From Megalopta genalis (lineage: Eukaryota; Arthropoda; Insecta; Hymenoptera; Halictidae), in NCBI RefSeq assembly GCF_051020955.1, contig NC_135022.1, positions 6,816,463 through 6,880,462 on the forward strand: 64,000 bases of DNA. Reading direction: 5' to 3'. Positions 56,372-64,000 of the stretch are shown here, piece after piece (the stretch's first letter is position 1; the number at the start of each line of letters is the position of its first letter). The notes below the pieces were generated by a model. The model made no database searches. It worked only from the letters and a program-made list of their open reading frames with translations, and had not been told where the DNA came from. Both the position numbers and the translations under genes were made by a program.

Positions 56372-56520
56372 ATGTCATACACGCTCACGTTATCGGGAAG
56401 AAGTAGCGTGTTAGCATCCAAGTACTTCCCGCCTATAGATCTCAACAATGCCGATTACGAAGTGGGCCTGCTCGATTTGCAAACTTATTACACAATACCA
56501 AACATCAGTTCAAATATCGG
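56372..56520 (+). pseudogene. Polinton structural-protein start, truncated
   Basis: Starts MSYTLTLSGRSSVLASKYFP, then DYEVGLLDLQTYYTIPNISS. This start is common in insect Polintons in a protein I take to be structural. After codon 49 the frame enters a Copia LTR at 56521; residues after that are not native. Confidence 0.6.
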
Positions 56521-56908
56521 TATTGGGATTTTGGCTTGGATTATTTCTCAAATAAATATGATATTAATTCCATTTCTTAAACAGCTTTATTTTTACTTTC
56601 ATTTGAGAGAAGGTATATGTACGAACTGACGCCTGCTTATATACCTTTTTTGGTGTGGTCTTCTACACAATCAGAGGCGGTCATTCATCGCGTCTTACAT
56701 TGTATTCTCGGTGCTGGGATCACTAACGGTCAGAGCACGATGTGTTCTAACGACACCGGCGATGGTGTATGGCGGCATCTTTGATATACAGTTTACATCA
56801 CCGTCGGTGCGCGTTGACGAAACCGGCGAAAAACGTAATCTGATATTTTCGAATATCAGTCCCCAGAAAAACCTGACCAGACCATTTATTTCTTATATTA
56901 ATTGAACA
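56521..56908 (-). repeat. Copia 3' LTR
   Basis: On the minus strand begins TGTTCAATTAATATAAG (56908) and ends AATCCCAATA (56521). A TATATAAGCAGGCGTCAG promoter-like string and AATAAA lie within, in minus orientation. A diverged solo copy is at 40350-40764. It cuts into the Polinton structural-protein frame. Confidence 0.7.
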
Positions 56909-57050
56909 ATGAGAAAAAAAATTCTGTTATTGTACGCCTATTCCAACTCTCATTTGGATGAACTTCTGTCCTGGAAGTGGCTTGGTCAGCATATCTGCCA
57001 ATTGATGACCTGTTGGAATATATTTTAATATTACCACTTTATTCTCTACC

Positions 57051-57681
57051 TTTTTTTTTTTTTTTTTTTTTTTATTAACGTGGGGGAAATCTGCTGGTAA
57101 GACCCGCCCGAAGGACGGGACGGGGGTAGTGCGGGGTTTGACCCGCTAAAACCCCCACGGCGGCCTAGGGCGCTGGCGATTAGCGGGGGAGCCACGGGAA
57201 CTCTCAAAGAACACAACCGCGGCTCCTCCTCGCCTGGCCGGCCACCAGGATGGAATGGCGGTGGCCGGCCGCGTCCCGGGGGGGAGATTATCCACCCCCC
57301 ATGAATCATCTTGATTCGGCGGTGCGGGGGACCGCACCCCACACTGCCTCGTCACTCCCAATATGGGGAGGACATCTTCAGTTGGCAGGCGGCGGGCAAT
57401 TAAACCAGCATAATCTGGTACACCCGCCGCCCGCCTATTCTCAGCTGCTCGGGGGGGGGGAGCTCTAGGCGTGGGCGCACACGCCGCACCCCCCGCTCAC
57501 GGCGACCCTGCTCGGCAGCCACCTTCTGCAACATTACCTGTTCGCAGAAGGCGATGGCTGCCGCCCATTTTCTCGGGCTCTCCAGCATGGCCCCAACTAA
57601 GCTGGAGAGAGCGAAGTCGCGATCAACTTCCCTTCTTAGGACTCGGCGCAGCATTGAAAAGGCGGGGCATACCTCCAGTGT
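57051..57681 (-). mobile_element. 5'-truncated R1-clade non-LTR element in Copia RNase H
   Basis: A run of about 24 T at 57051 is the poly-A tail of a minus-strand element. ACTTTATTCTCTACC occurs on both sides (57036-57050 and 57682-57696), a 15-bp target duplication. The 631 bp hold the 3' UTR and the end of ORF2 (57400-57654: ESPRKWAAAIAFCEQVMLQK, with an Arg-rich tail). The GC-rich sequence and ORF2 end fit the R1 clade, like the larger element at 59-64 kb. Confidence 0.85.
57400..57670 (-). pseudogene. R1-clade ORF2 C-terminal fragment
   Basis: Open frame with the motif PRKWAAAIAFCEQVM near residue 27 and an Arg/Glu-rich tail. It is the extreme end of ORF2 of an R1-type element; the reverse transcriptase was lost by 5' truncation at integration. 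Confidence 0.65.
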
Positions 57682-58011
57682 ACTTTATTCTCTACCTACT
57701 CTCTGGCAAAGTGATATTTAATATCGATATGTTTTGATCTTTTGTGACTAGTTGGGTTGTTTGCAATACTAATACAACCATTATTGTCTTCATAGATTAC
57801 AATGGATTCTGATATATTTACTTTGATACTGGTTGCTAAAGATTTTAACCATAATGCTTCTTTAACTGCTTTAAATAAAGCCATGTATTCAGCCTCAGTC
57901 GAAGAGACCGCGACTGATGATTGCTTTTTCGTATTCCAACTAATTGTATATTTTTCGAACAATTTAAATATATAACCAGTTGTGTCGTTTCCATCCCAAT
58001 CTGAATCAGCA

Positions 58012-58056
58012 TACCCTGCTGTCTATCAAGATGTTATCTTGATAGACAGCAGGGTA
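58012..58056. repeat. Perfect foldback, 21-bp arms, 3-nt loop
   Basis: TACCCTGCTGTCTATCAAG (58012-58030, plus AT) and its exact reverse complement (58036-58056) are separated by GTT. The left arm is Copia RNase H coding sequence (the codons before YADSDWDG in minus orientation), while the right arm copies it backwards. Coding similarity to Copia stops here. Confidence 0.9.
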
Positions 58057-58147
58057 CAAATCCATAATTCCTTATTTCTTTTATTTGTGTATCTGCTCAA
58101 AATGCTCACAGTTACACATAGATCAGGTCGCGTACAGATCATAATAT

Positions 58148-58988
58148 TGTTACGTGCCGAGGGCCAGGCAGTTTGGGTGGCCGGAGGTTGCATGCAATTG
58201 GAATCTTTTTGGATGAGGTGCGTAGACCAGCCGATGTTTATTTCGACACGGGTGGCTACCTTTTAGGTTAGGATGAGGTGCGTAGACCAGTCAATATTTA
58301 TTTCGACACGGGTGGCTACCTTCAAAGGGGTTTGGATAAGGTGGTTGGAGGAATTGGTGTTAGGATGCCTCGTAACTTTGTTAAAAAGAAATAAGGATAT
58401 ACCTCGAGCGGTTGAGGTATACCTTGGTGGGTTCTTACCTATTACTGGTTCGAAGCAGGAGATGGTAATAATTGAAGTGGAAACCAAAAAACTGGTAGAA
58501 ACTAATTTATTGCGCGCTGGGTTTAACAAGTGTGAGTGTGTGTTTGTGGACTCTAAACGCGCTCTTAGTTTTTCGCACTGAGCCGGCGGGGGCTTTCGAT
58601 TTTAGGCTGTTACCTCTGAGATTTGGTTGAAAGAGAATTTAACTCGATCTTGCTAATGTTTCCGTCTCAACGAATGTCACGAAACTAGCCCGCTTCCCGG
58701 TCGCGTTAGAGCCCTTTATATACTAAAATTTTATGGGAAAAATGGTAGTGGCGGTGTTGCTACGTGGTCCGGTTCCAGAACGTTCGTCGTCGTACCCCCT
58801 CGGAGGCACTCGACTCAAGATATACAAATCCACCCCCGACTGGCTGCCGCCAGCCTGGCGTATGCCTTCAGGAAGGAATATAAAAAATACGTGGGAAGAT
58901 TCCTCGTATGTTACAATATACATCAAACAACCAATAACATTTCGACAAGGTGCCTCATATTGTTCGTCTGAATTCAGGGCTTCATAAT
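58148..58988 (+). repeat. LTR-like repeat D, longer copy
   Basis: Starts TGTTACGTGCCGAGGGCCAG. It has a 58-bp direct duplication (58213-58270 and 58271-58325: GGATGAGGTGCGTAGACCAG ... GGGTGGCTACCTT), TTATATACTAAAA near 58716, and GGAATATAAAAAATACG near 58877. It ends where the R1-type 5' UTR begins. Coding content is absent. Copy one is at 52092-52345. The LTR call rests on the TG start, TATA-like strings and repetition; no CA end or second LTR is seen. Confidence 0.5.
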
Positions 58989-59414
58989 TACCCCCCCGTG
59001 TCCGCTACCTTGTCGTGGTGGGGGGCTTCGTGCCCTAATGATCCTCAAGGCTGTACCGGCGGGGATTTTATTCCCTGGCAGGTTCTACCTAGCCGGAGTG
59101 GCTTGAGGTGAGGGGCCAACTAAAGTCGGACACATACCGTAAACCTGTGGTCATGTTTTACAGGAACGGGGGTCTTGCCTTAACCGGCCGGACCGCGAGG
59201 ATGACAACCTCTCTAAAAAATCCCTAGCCCCAAGCAGTGTTGCGCGGTGAAGAGGGCGTAGCTGGAGTAAGCGCCAGCTACGGTTGGTGGGTGCACCAAT
59301 CGTTAGCGGACAACCCCGGGGTACCTGGCGACCCCCCGGTCGTATTAGCCTTCCCCGGGTATGGCGGCTCTACCCGGGGTGACCTCCTTTCCGACCACAC
59401 TCGTGGGATGAACT
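58989..59414 (+). other. 5' UTR of R1-clade element
   Basis: GC-rich noncoding leader with C-runs and several short foldbacks (for example CCGGCGGGGAT, CCCCGGGTATGG). It likely holds the internal promoter. Its first bases adjoin the end of repeat D. Confidence 0.6.
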
Positions 59415-61517
59415 ATGGATTCTTCTTTTTCAAAAACAACCGGGGAGGGGGGTAACGAGCGAGAGGGAGAGGCGTGCGAGCCAATCGTGCGCCTAGAACG
59501 ATATGTAGAGCCGGTGTCGCGGAGGCTTTCTGCCACACGCGGCACAAAGAGGCCTGCGGAGGGCCTTGGCGACTGCGACGGGGGGGAGGAGTCGGACTTC
59601 TCCGTCTCCTCCCACCACTCGTCGCAGAGCGTCCCGGGCACCTCCAGGAGGAAACGGGGCCGGCCACCGACGACCGGGAAATACGTTGGCCTCCAAGAGG
59701 CCAAACGCAGACAGGCTGAGGTTGATAGAAGCCTCATAGCGGGCATTTTCGACCCGGCTGCCCCGGGGCCGAGGCCTGCGAGATCCAGCGACCCGCTGCC
59801 GGATGAGGTTGAGGTCGCTGCGGATTTCCGGGGCCGCCCGACGCGTGACGTTGCGGCAGCAGTAATGGAGTGCCTGGGCGATGTGGCCAGAATCTCCAGT
59901 GCTGCGACGGGACTGAAGGCCAGTGCGGTGCGGTCCCTCCGGACGGCGGCCCTGAGCAGCCGGGTGGGCGTTGCGGAGCTGGCAGTTCGGTCGGCTCCCA
60001 GCGCCACCCGGCTGTTGGAAGCCGAGAATGCCCAATTAAGGGAGCAGTTGGCGGAGTTGCGAGCTGAAGTCGCCCGACTCCGTCAAGCGGTGGAGGCGGG
60101 GCCGGCTGTTGCCGGGATGGCTCCGCCGCTGCCCCCTGGTGGGGGCAAGGGATTGCTGCCGGATATCGGCGCTCGGGGGCCCCAGACCCCTGGGCGAGGA
60201 GGGTCCTCGCCCCCACCCGCGGCTGTGCCAGCAGATTTGCTGGCACAGATCGGCTCCGTTATCGATGCCAAATTGGCATCGTTCAGAAGGGAGCTGGTCC
60301 CGCGGGTGCGAGGCCCACGATCGGCGGCACCCGTGCCGTCCGCCCCACCCCTGCCGATGGACAGGAGGGGGGGAAAGAAAAAGGGTGGCAGTGGGGGAGG
60401 GACTGTGGTCGCTAAGGCGACACAAATGCAGCCCGCCCCTACTGTTGCGCCGCCCTCCACCACACCTCCAACTGAGGTGTGGTCAAAGGTAGTTGGCCGG
60501 AAGGCCAAAAGGGCGGCTGCCGCAGATAAACCTGCGGCAGCTGCCAAGGCTGCTTTGACCCAGAGGGCGGCGAGGCGGGTGGCACCGGCTGCTCCCAAAA
60601 GGGCTCCCCTGCCGCCGCGTCCACCCCGCACGGCTGCCGTTACTCTAACGGTACCGGCCGGCGGGGCGATGACTTACGCCGAGGCGATGGCCACTGCCAG
60701 GTCCAAAATAGACCTGGCAGAAATTGGCATCGCCTCGCTGAAGCCGAGGAGAGCGGTGACGGGGGCAATAATTTTAGAGGTCCCCGGAGCTGATGGCGCA
60801 GCCAAGGCCACTGCCCTGGCCTCTAAGATGGCTGACGCGCTGGCAGGGACCGGCGTGAAGGTCGTGCGCCCAATCAAAAAGGCCGACCTTAGGGTGCGCG
60901 GCCTGGTCGACTCGACCACGCCGGTGGAGGTCGCTGCAGCTGTCGCCCGTGTGGGAGGGTGCGACCGGGGGGATGTGAAGACCGGCGAAATCCGGTCTTC
61001 CCCCTCTGGTTTGGGCACCCTCTGGGTCCAGTGCCCTGCTGCGGCCGCACGCAAAGTTGCGGTCGCCGGCAAACTGACAGTGGGCTGGACCCAGGCGACA
61101 GTGGAGGCCCTCAGCGCCCGGCCCTTGCAGTGCTACCGCTGCTTTGGCTTAGGCCACACGAGGCAGCGGTGCACTGCGGCTGAGGATCGGTCCGGCTGCT
61201 GTTTTGGGTGCGGCAGTCAGGACCATAAGGTGGCTGGCTGCACTGAACAGCCAAAGTGCCCGCTTTGCGCGGGTGCTGGCAAGCCGGCCGGCCACCGCCT
61301 CGGCAGCCGGGCGTGCCCTGCCAGCGCGAGACGCGGCAGAGGGAGCAGGGGTAGGAGAACCACGACGGCCAAGGCGGCAGCCGCCGTGGCAGCTACTAAT
61401 ACAAAGGATCCGGCACCCAAGGATGCCGCTGTTGCGCCCGCGGGGGCGGTTGGGGCTGATAAAACCCCAGACGCCACCGCTCCCGCGGCGGCGATGGAGA
61501 TTGAGGCGCCGGAGTAA
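59415..61517 (+). CDS. R1-clade ORF1 protein (Gag-like, three zinc knuckles)
   Basis: An uninterrupted 700-codon frame. I choose ATG 59415 (MDSSFSKTTGEGGNEREGEA), the first Met after the UTR stops. It has an acidic/Ser-rich N-terminal region, a leucine-type coiled coil near residues 195-225 (LEAENAQLREQLAELRAEVA), a Pro/Ala/Lys-rich middle, a folded segment with MTYAEAMATARSKI and LEVPGADGAAKATALASKM, and three C-terminal knuckles: CYRCFGLGHTRQRC (573-586), CFGCGSQDHKVAGC and CPLCAGAGKPAGHRLGSRAC. It binds element RNA and escorts it to the nucleus. It ends TAA at 61515-61517, overlapping ORF2's ATG. Frames on the opposite strand here are GC-driven shadows. Confidence 0.92.
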   Translation: MDSSFSKTTGEGGNEREGEACEPIVRLERYVEPVSRRLSATRGTKRPAEGLGDCDGGEESDFSVSSHHSSQSVPGTSRRKRGRPPTTGKYVGLQEAKRRQAEVDRSLIAGIFDPAAPGPRPARSSDPLPDEVEVAADFRGRPTRDVAAAVMECLGDVARISSAATGLKASAVRSLRTAALSSRVGVAELAVRSAPSATRLLEAENAQLREQLAELRAEVARLRQAVEAGPAVAGMAPPLPPGGGKGLLPDIGARGPQTPGRGGSSPPPAAVPADLLAQIGSVIDAKLASFRRELVPRVRGPRSAAPVPSAPPLPMDRRGGKKKGGSGGGTVVAKATQMQPAPTVAPPSTTPPTEVWSKVVGRKAKRAAAADKPAAAAKAALTQRAARRVAPAAPKRAPLPPRPPRTAAVTLTVPAGGAMTYAEAMATARSKIDLAEIGIASLKPRRAVTGAIILEVPGADGAAKATALASKMADALAGTGVKVVRPIKKADLRVRGLVDSTTPVEVAAAVARVGGCDRGDVKTGEIRSSPSGLGTLWVQCPAAAARKVAVAGKLTVGWTQATVEALSARPLQCYRCFGLGHTRQRCTAAEDRSGCCFGCGSQDHKVAGCTEQPKCPLCAGAGKPAGHRLGSRACPASARRGRGSRGRRTTTAKAAAAVAATNTKDPAPKDAAVAPAGAVGADKTPDATAPAAAMEIEAPE

Positions 61518-63064
61518 TGGGGCCTACTGGCCCTATTATTCAGGCCAACCTGAACCGCTCGGTCAGGGCACAAGACCTTTTTGTGCAATTCCTGGCCGAG
61601 CGGGGTGCCGGGTTGGCCGTAGCGGCGGAGCCGTACCGGGTCCCCGACCATCCTCATTGGATGGGGGACTTGGACGGCTCCGCTGTTATAATATGGGCAG
61701 GCCGGCCGGGGTCCCCGGCGTGCTCCGTTATCGAGCGCGGCCGGGGATACCTGGCCGTTGACTGGGGCGGCACCGTGGTTGTGGCGATCTACGCACCTCC
61801 GAGGTGGTCCCTCGAGGAGTATGAACAGTATCTGGACGTGGTGGGGAGATGCGTCTCTCGCTGCCAGCCACGTCCGGTGCTGGTCCTGGGGTACTTCAAC
61901 GCCAAGTCTTCAGCTTGGGGTTCCCCCAGGACGGACCCGAGGGGCCGGGAGGTGCTTGATTGGGCGGCGGGACTCGGGCTCTGTCTCCTAAACACGGGCT
62001 CGGTCCATACGTGCGTGCGGTATAACGGGGGGTCCATCGTTGACCTGTCATGGGCAACGCCCCCGGCCGTGCGCCGTATTACGGGGTGGAGGGTGGCGGA
62101 GGAGGTCGAGACGCTGTCCGACCACAGATACATTGTTCTCGGCCTCTCCGCCGCCCCATCGACGCCCCGACGTCGCCCCGCTGATGAGGGATCGCCTCAG
62201 CCACGGTGGGCGCTGAAGCGCCTCGACCAGGACGCTCTGATGGCGGCATCCCACGTCGTGGCCTGGCCGGCAACACTGGCCGGGCCAGTCGACGGGACAA
62301 GGGAGGCCCATTGGTTCCGGGGCGCAATGACGTCGATTTGCGACGTCGCCATGCCCCGGGCCAGGGTCTTCCCGAGGAAGGCGGTGTACTGGTGGTCGCG
62401 CGCGATAGCGGATTTACGCACAGAGTGCGTCCGCGCGCGACGCCAGTACGCCCGCGCCCGTCGACGACGACGTTCCGACGTGGAGCTGGCTATCCAGCTG
62501 TATGGGCGATACAGGGAGAAGGTGGTCGCCCTGCAGCTGGCCATCAGGCAGGCGAAGAGCCAGGCCTGGCGCGACTTTCTCGGGTCTCTGAACCGAGATC
62601 CGTGGGGGCGCCCATACAAAATGGCGATGGGACGTTTACGTCCCTGGGCGCCCCCTCTGACGGAAAGCCTGGATCCGGGGATGCTCGGACGGGTCGTGGA
62701 CGCGCTATTCCCCGTCAGCGGGGAGGCGTCCCGGCCCGTCCCTCAGCTAGAGGGACATGAGTGGTCCCCGGATCTGGAGGTCGCGCCGGAGGAAATGGCC
62801 GGGGTAGTCAAATGGCTTCGGGGCAAGAATACTGCCCCGGGGCCGGACGGTATCCCCGGCCGGGTCTGGTTGCTTGCCATGAGCGTCCTGGGCGGGAGGC
62901 TCAGAAGCCTCTTCTCCGGGTTCCTGAGGTCCGGGGTGTTCCCGGACCTCTGGAGGAGAAGTCGGATGGTCCTCTTAAGGAAGGATGGGAGGCCTGCGGA
63001 TTCTCCCTCCGCGTACCGGCCCATTTGCCTCCTGGACGAGGTGGGCAAGATCTTTGAGAAGATC
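61517..63064 (+). CDS. R1-clade ORF2: endonuclease and N-terminal reverse transcriptase
   Basis: ATG overlaps the ORF1 stop (TAATG, 61515-61519). It starts MGPTGPIIQANLNRSVRAQD, the first strand of the endonuclease, followed by AAEPYRVPD, IYAPPRW, VLVLGYFNAKSSAWGS (the usual GDFNA is GYFNA, so the Asp is Tyr), SIVDLSWA and LSDHRYI with catalytic His/Asp. RT begins at KNTAPGPDGIPG, with SAYRPICLLDEVGKIFEKI. Then a deletion shifts the frame at about 63064, and this frame reads nonsense to a stop at 63151. The Asp-to-Tyr change and the shift make it likely dead. Confidence 0.9.
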
Positions 63065-64000
63065 ACCTGTCCCGCGTCGGCCCCGATCTGGCGGACTGCC
63101 AGTTCGGCTTCCGGGAGGGGCGATCGACGGTCGACGCAATCGACCGTCTAAAGTCCCTCTCGGACAATGCCGTGGCACGGGGCGGGGTCTGCTTGGCGGT
63201 GTCGATCGACATCGTCAATGCGTTTAACACCCTGCCCTGGTCCGCCATTAGGGAGGCCCTGGTTGAACACCAGGTGCCTCCCTATCTGAGGCGGGTGATC
63301 GGGGCCTACCTGCGGGACAGGTGGGTGGAATACCTGGGCCGGAACGGGACGATACGAAGGGAAGTGGACTGCGGGGTCCCACAGGGGTCCGTGTTAGGAC
63401 CACTCCTGTGGGACCTGGGATATAACGCAGTCCTGGAGAAGGCCTCCCTGCCCGACGGTGCCACCCTTGTCTGCTATGCGGACGACACGTTGGTGGTCAC
63501 CGTCGGGGACACCTTCGAGAGGACCATCCGACGAGCAGAGGTTGCGGTGGCAGCCGTCGTCGCGAAGATCCACGATCTGGGGCTGAAGATGGCCCCGGAG
63601 AAGGCCGAGGCCGTCTGGTTTGGACGGCCTCGGTCGCGGCCACCGGCCGGATCGTGGATCTGGGTTGGAGGAGCCTTCGTCGAGGTGAAGTCCGAGATCA
63701 AGTATCTCGGACTGATCCTCGACAGCCACGGGAGATTCGGGGCGCATTTCGGCCGCCTCGTCCCCCGGGTTGAGAGGGCGGCGGCCTCGCTCGGCCGCCT
63801 GTTGCCCAATCTCGGGGGACCGGATAACATGGTGCGTCGCCTATACCTAGGCGTGGTGCGGTCCATGGCCTTGTACGGCGCCCCGATCTGGGCGCCGTCC
63901 GCGAGGGCAAGCCGGCGCATCACTTTGTTGTTGCGCCGGCTTCAGAGACAAATGGCCCTTCGTCTCATACGAGGTTACCGCACCACGTCTACCGTGGCGG
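63064..64000 (+). CDS. R1-clade ORF2: reverse transcriptase catalytic part, continuing beyond window
   Basis: In the next frame from 63064: LADCQFGFREGRSTVDAI, LAVSIDIVNAFNTLPW (motif A with Asp), CGVPQGSVLGPLLW (motif B), and LVCYADDTLVV with YADD at 63475-63486. Then come MAPEKAEAVWFG, IKYLGLILDSHGRF, MALYGAPIW and LRRLQRQMALRLIRGYRT, the usual R1 thumb, and the frame stays open to base 64000. Motifs look intact. Confidence 0.9.

Larger units (their letters stand above)
53931..56520. mobile_element. Polinton/Maverick remains
   Basis: Four gene remnants typical of insect Polintons lie together: a DUF8207-type protein and a packaging ATPase on the minus strand, and a membrane-active/minor-capsid-like protein fused in frame with a maturation protease plus a small structural-protein start on the plus strand. 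All are broken. No polymerase, retroviral-type integrase or long terminal inverted repeats are visible. The right side is cut by a Copia LTR at 56521. Confidence 0.8.
56935..58032 (-). pseudogene. Copia RNase H, C-terminal end of pol
   Basis: Reading from 58032: AGYADSDWDGNDTTGYIFKL, SWNTKKQSSVAVSSTEAEYM, IYEDNNGCISIANNP and HKRSKHIDIKYHF, then, after the inserted R1-type segment, ILKYIPTGHQLADMLTKPLP. These are the standard motifs of Copia RNase H (Asp, Glu in EAEYM, Asp in EDN) and the end of pol. The part before YADSDWDG is lost at the foldback. Frame looks open on either side of the insertion. Confidence 0.85.
56521..58060 (-). mobile_element. 3' part of a Copia element, minus strand, with nested R1-type insertion
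   Basis: 3' LTR (56521-56908), RNase H end (56935-57050 and 57697-58032) and a nested insertion (57051-57681). Everything 5' of RNase H is missing, and a foldback (58012-58056) marks the break. This Copia lies inside the Polinton remains on its left side. Confidence 0.8.
58989..64000 (+). mobile_element. R1-clade non-LTR retrotransposon, 3' end outside window
   Basis: A strongly GC-rich block beginning near CCCCCCCGTGTCCGCTACCT (58990), with 5' UTR, complete ORF1 and most of ORF2. The start of the 5' UTR and presence of ORF1 suggest a full-length 5' end. ORF2 has one small deletion with frame loss. The 3' end, poly-A and target duplication are beyond the window. Confidence 0.9.

Noticed and set aside
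59345..61072. Long open frames on the minus strand opposite R1-clade ORF1
   Set aside because: They result from high GC and lack of stops opposite a real frame; no family features, while the plus frame has knuckles and a coiled coil.
1..64000. tRNA, rRNA or snRNA genes
   Set aside because: No cloverleaf with A/B boxes or rRNA-like sequence was noticed by eye; a dedicated scan was not possible.

Overview
This window looks like repeat-dense chromatin from an insect nuclear genome. A hymenopteran, perhaps an ant, is my guess from the mix of elements and the short AT-rich introns; nothing in the window proves the species. I see no intact single-copy host gene. Almost everything recognisable is a transposable element (TE) or its relic, often nested, in both orientations. 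The one clear host-derived locus is a decayed, intron-containing copy of MRE11 (about 15.4-17.6 kb).

Layout. 1-4229: Jockey-like non-LTR retrotransposon (5' end outside the window) inserted into the gag region of a Copia element, which resumes at 4230 and runs to about 6516. 6985-11045: one arm (A-left) of a diverged inverted duplication whose partner is 47013-50835. 11600-14960: decayed Gypsy pol cut by a complete piggyBac element (11903-14221, 12-bp terminal inverted repeats, TTAA on both sides). 15.4-17.6 kb: MRE11 relic. 20.2-23.5 kb: a second inverted repeat (B-left; partner 35.35-37.06 kb) carrying a 2.73-kb DNA transposon with terminal inverted repeats and a 4-bp target duplication. 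24242-29255: a young, almost complete Gypsy element with two LTRs that look identical, a 4-bp target duplication, and a -1 frameshift heptamer between gag and pol. 31.6-36.4 kb: Tc1 fragments, a hairpin, a solo LTR and a shrunken hAT. 37.8 kb: an old LTR of the same family as the young Gypsy. 40-46 kb: a Copia solo LTR, Gypsy integrase relic, Jockey-like ORF1/ORF2 relics and a second, different piggyBac relic. 53.9-56.5 kb: scrambled remains of a Polinton/Maverick (virion-type ATPase, protease, structural proteins). 56.5-58.06 kb: 3' part of a Copia element (minus strand) invaded by a 5'-truncated R1-clade element with a 15-bp target duplication. 58.15-58.99 kb: LTR-like repeat. 58989-64000: GC-rich R1-clade non-LTR retrotransposon with a full ORF1 and most of ORF2, running off the window end.

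The genes do not work together as a pathway: each set serves its own element's transposition. What links them is history. Insertions can be ordered because several sites exist both filled and empty in the paired inverted repeats A and B. The most useful points are the two pairs of inverted arms, which are roughly concentric around 28.6-29 kb, the filled/empty site pairs, the gag-pol frameshift site, the MRE11 relic and the nested insertions. I did not find a convincing new cellular system.
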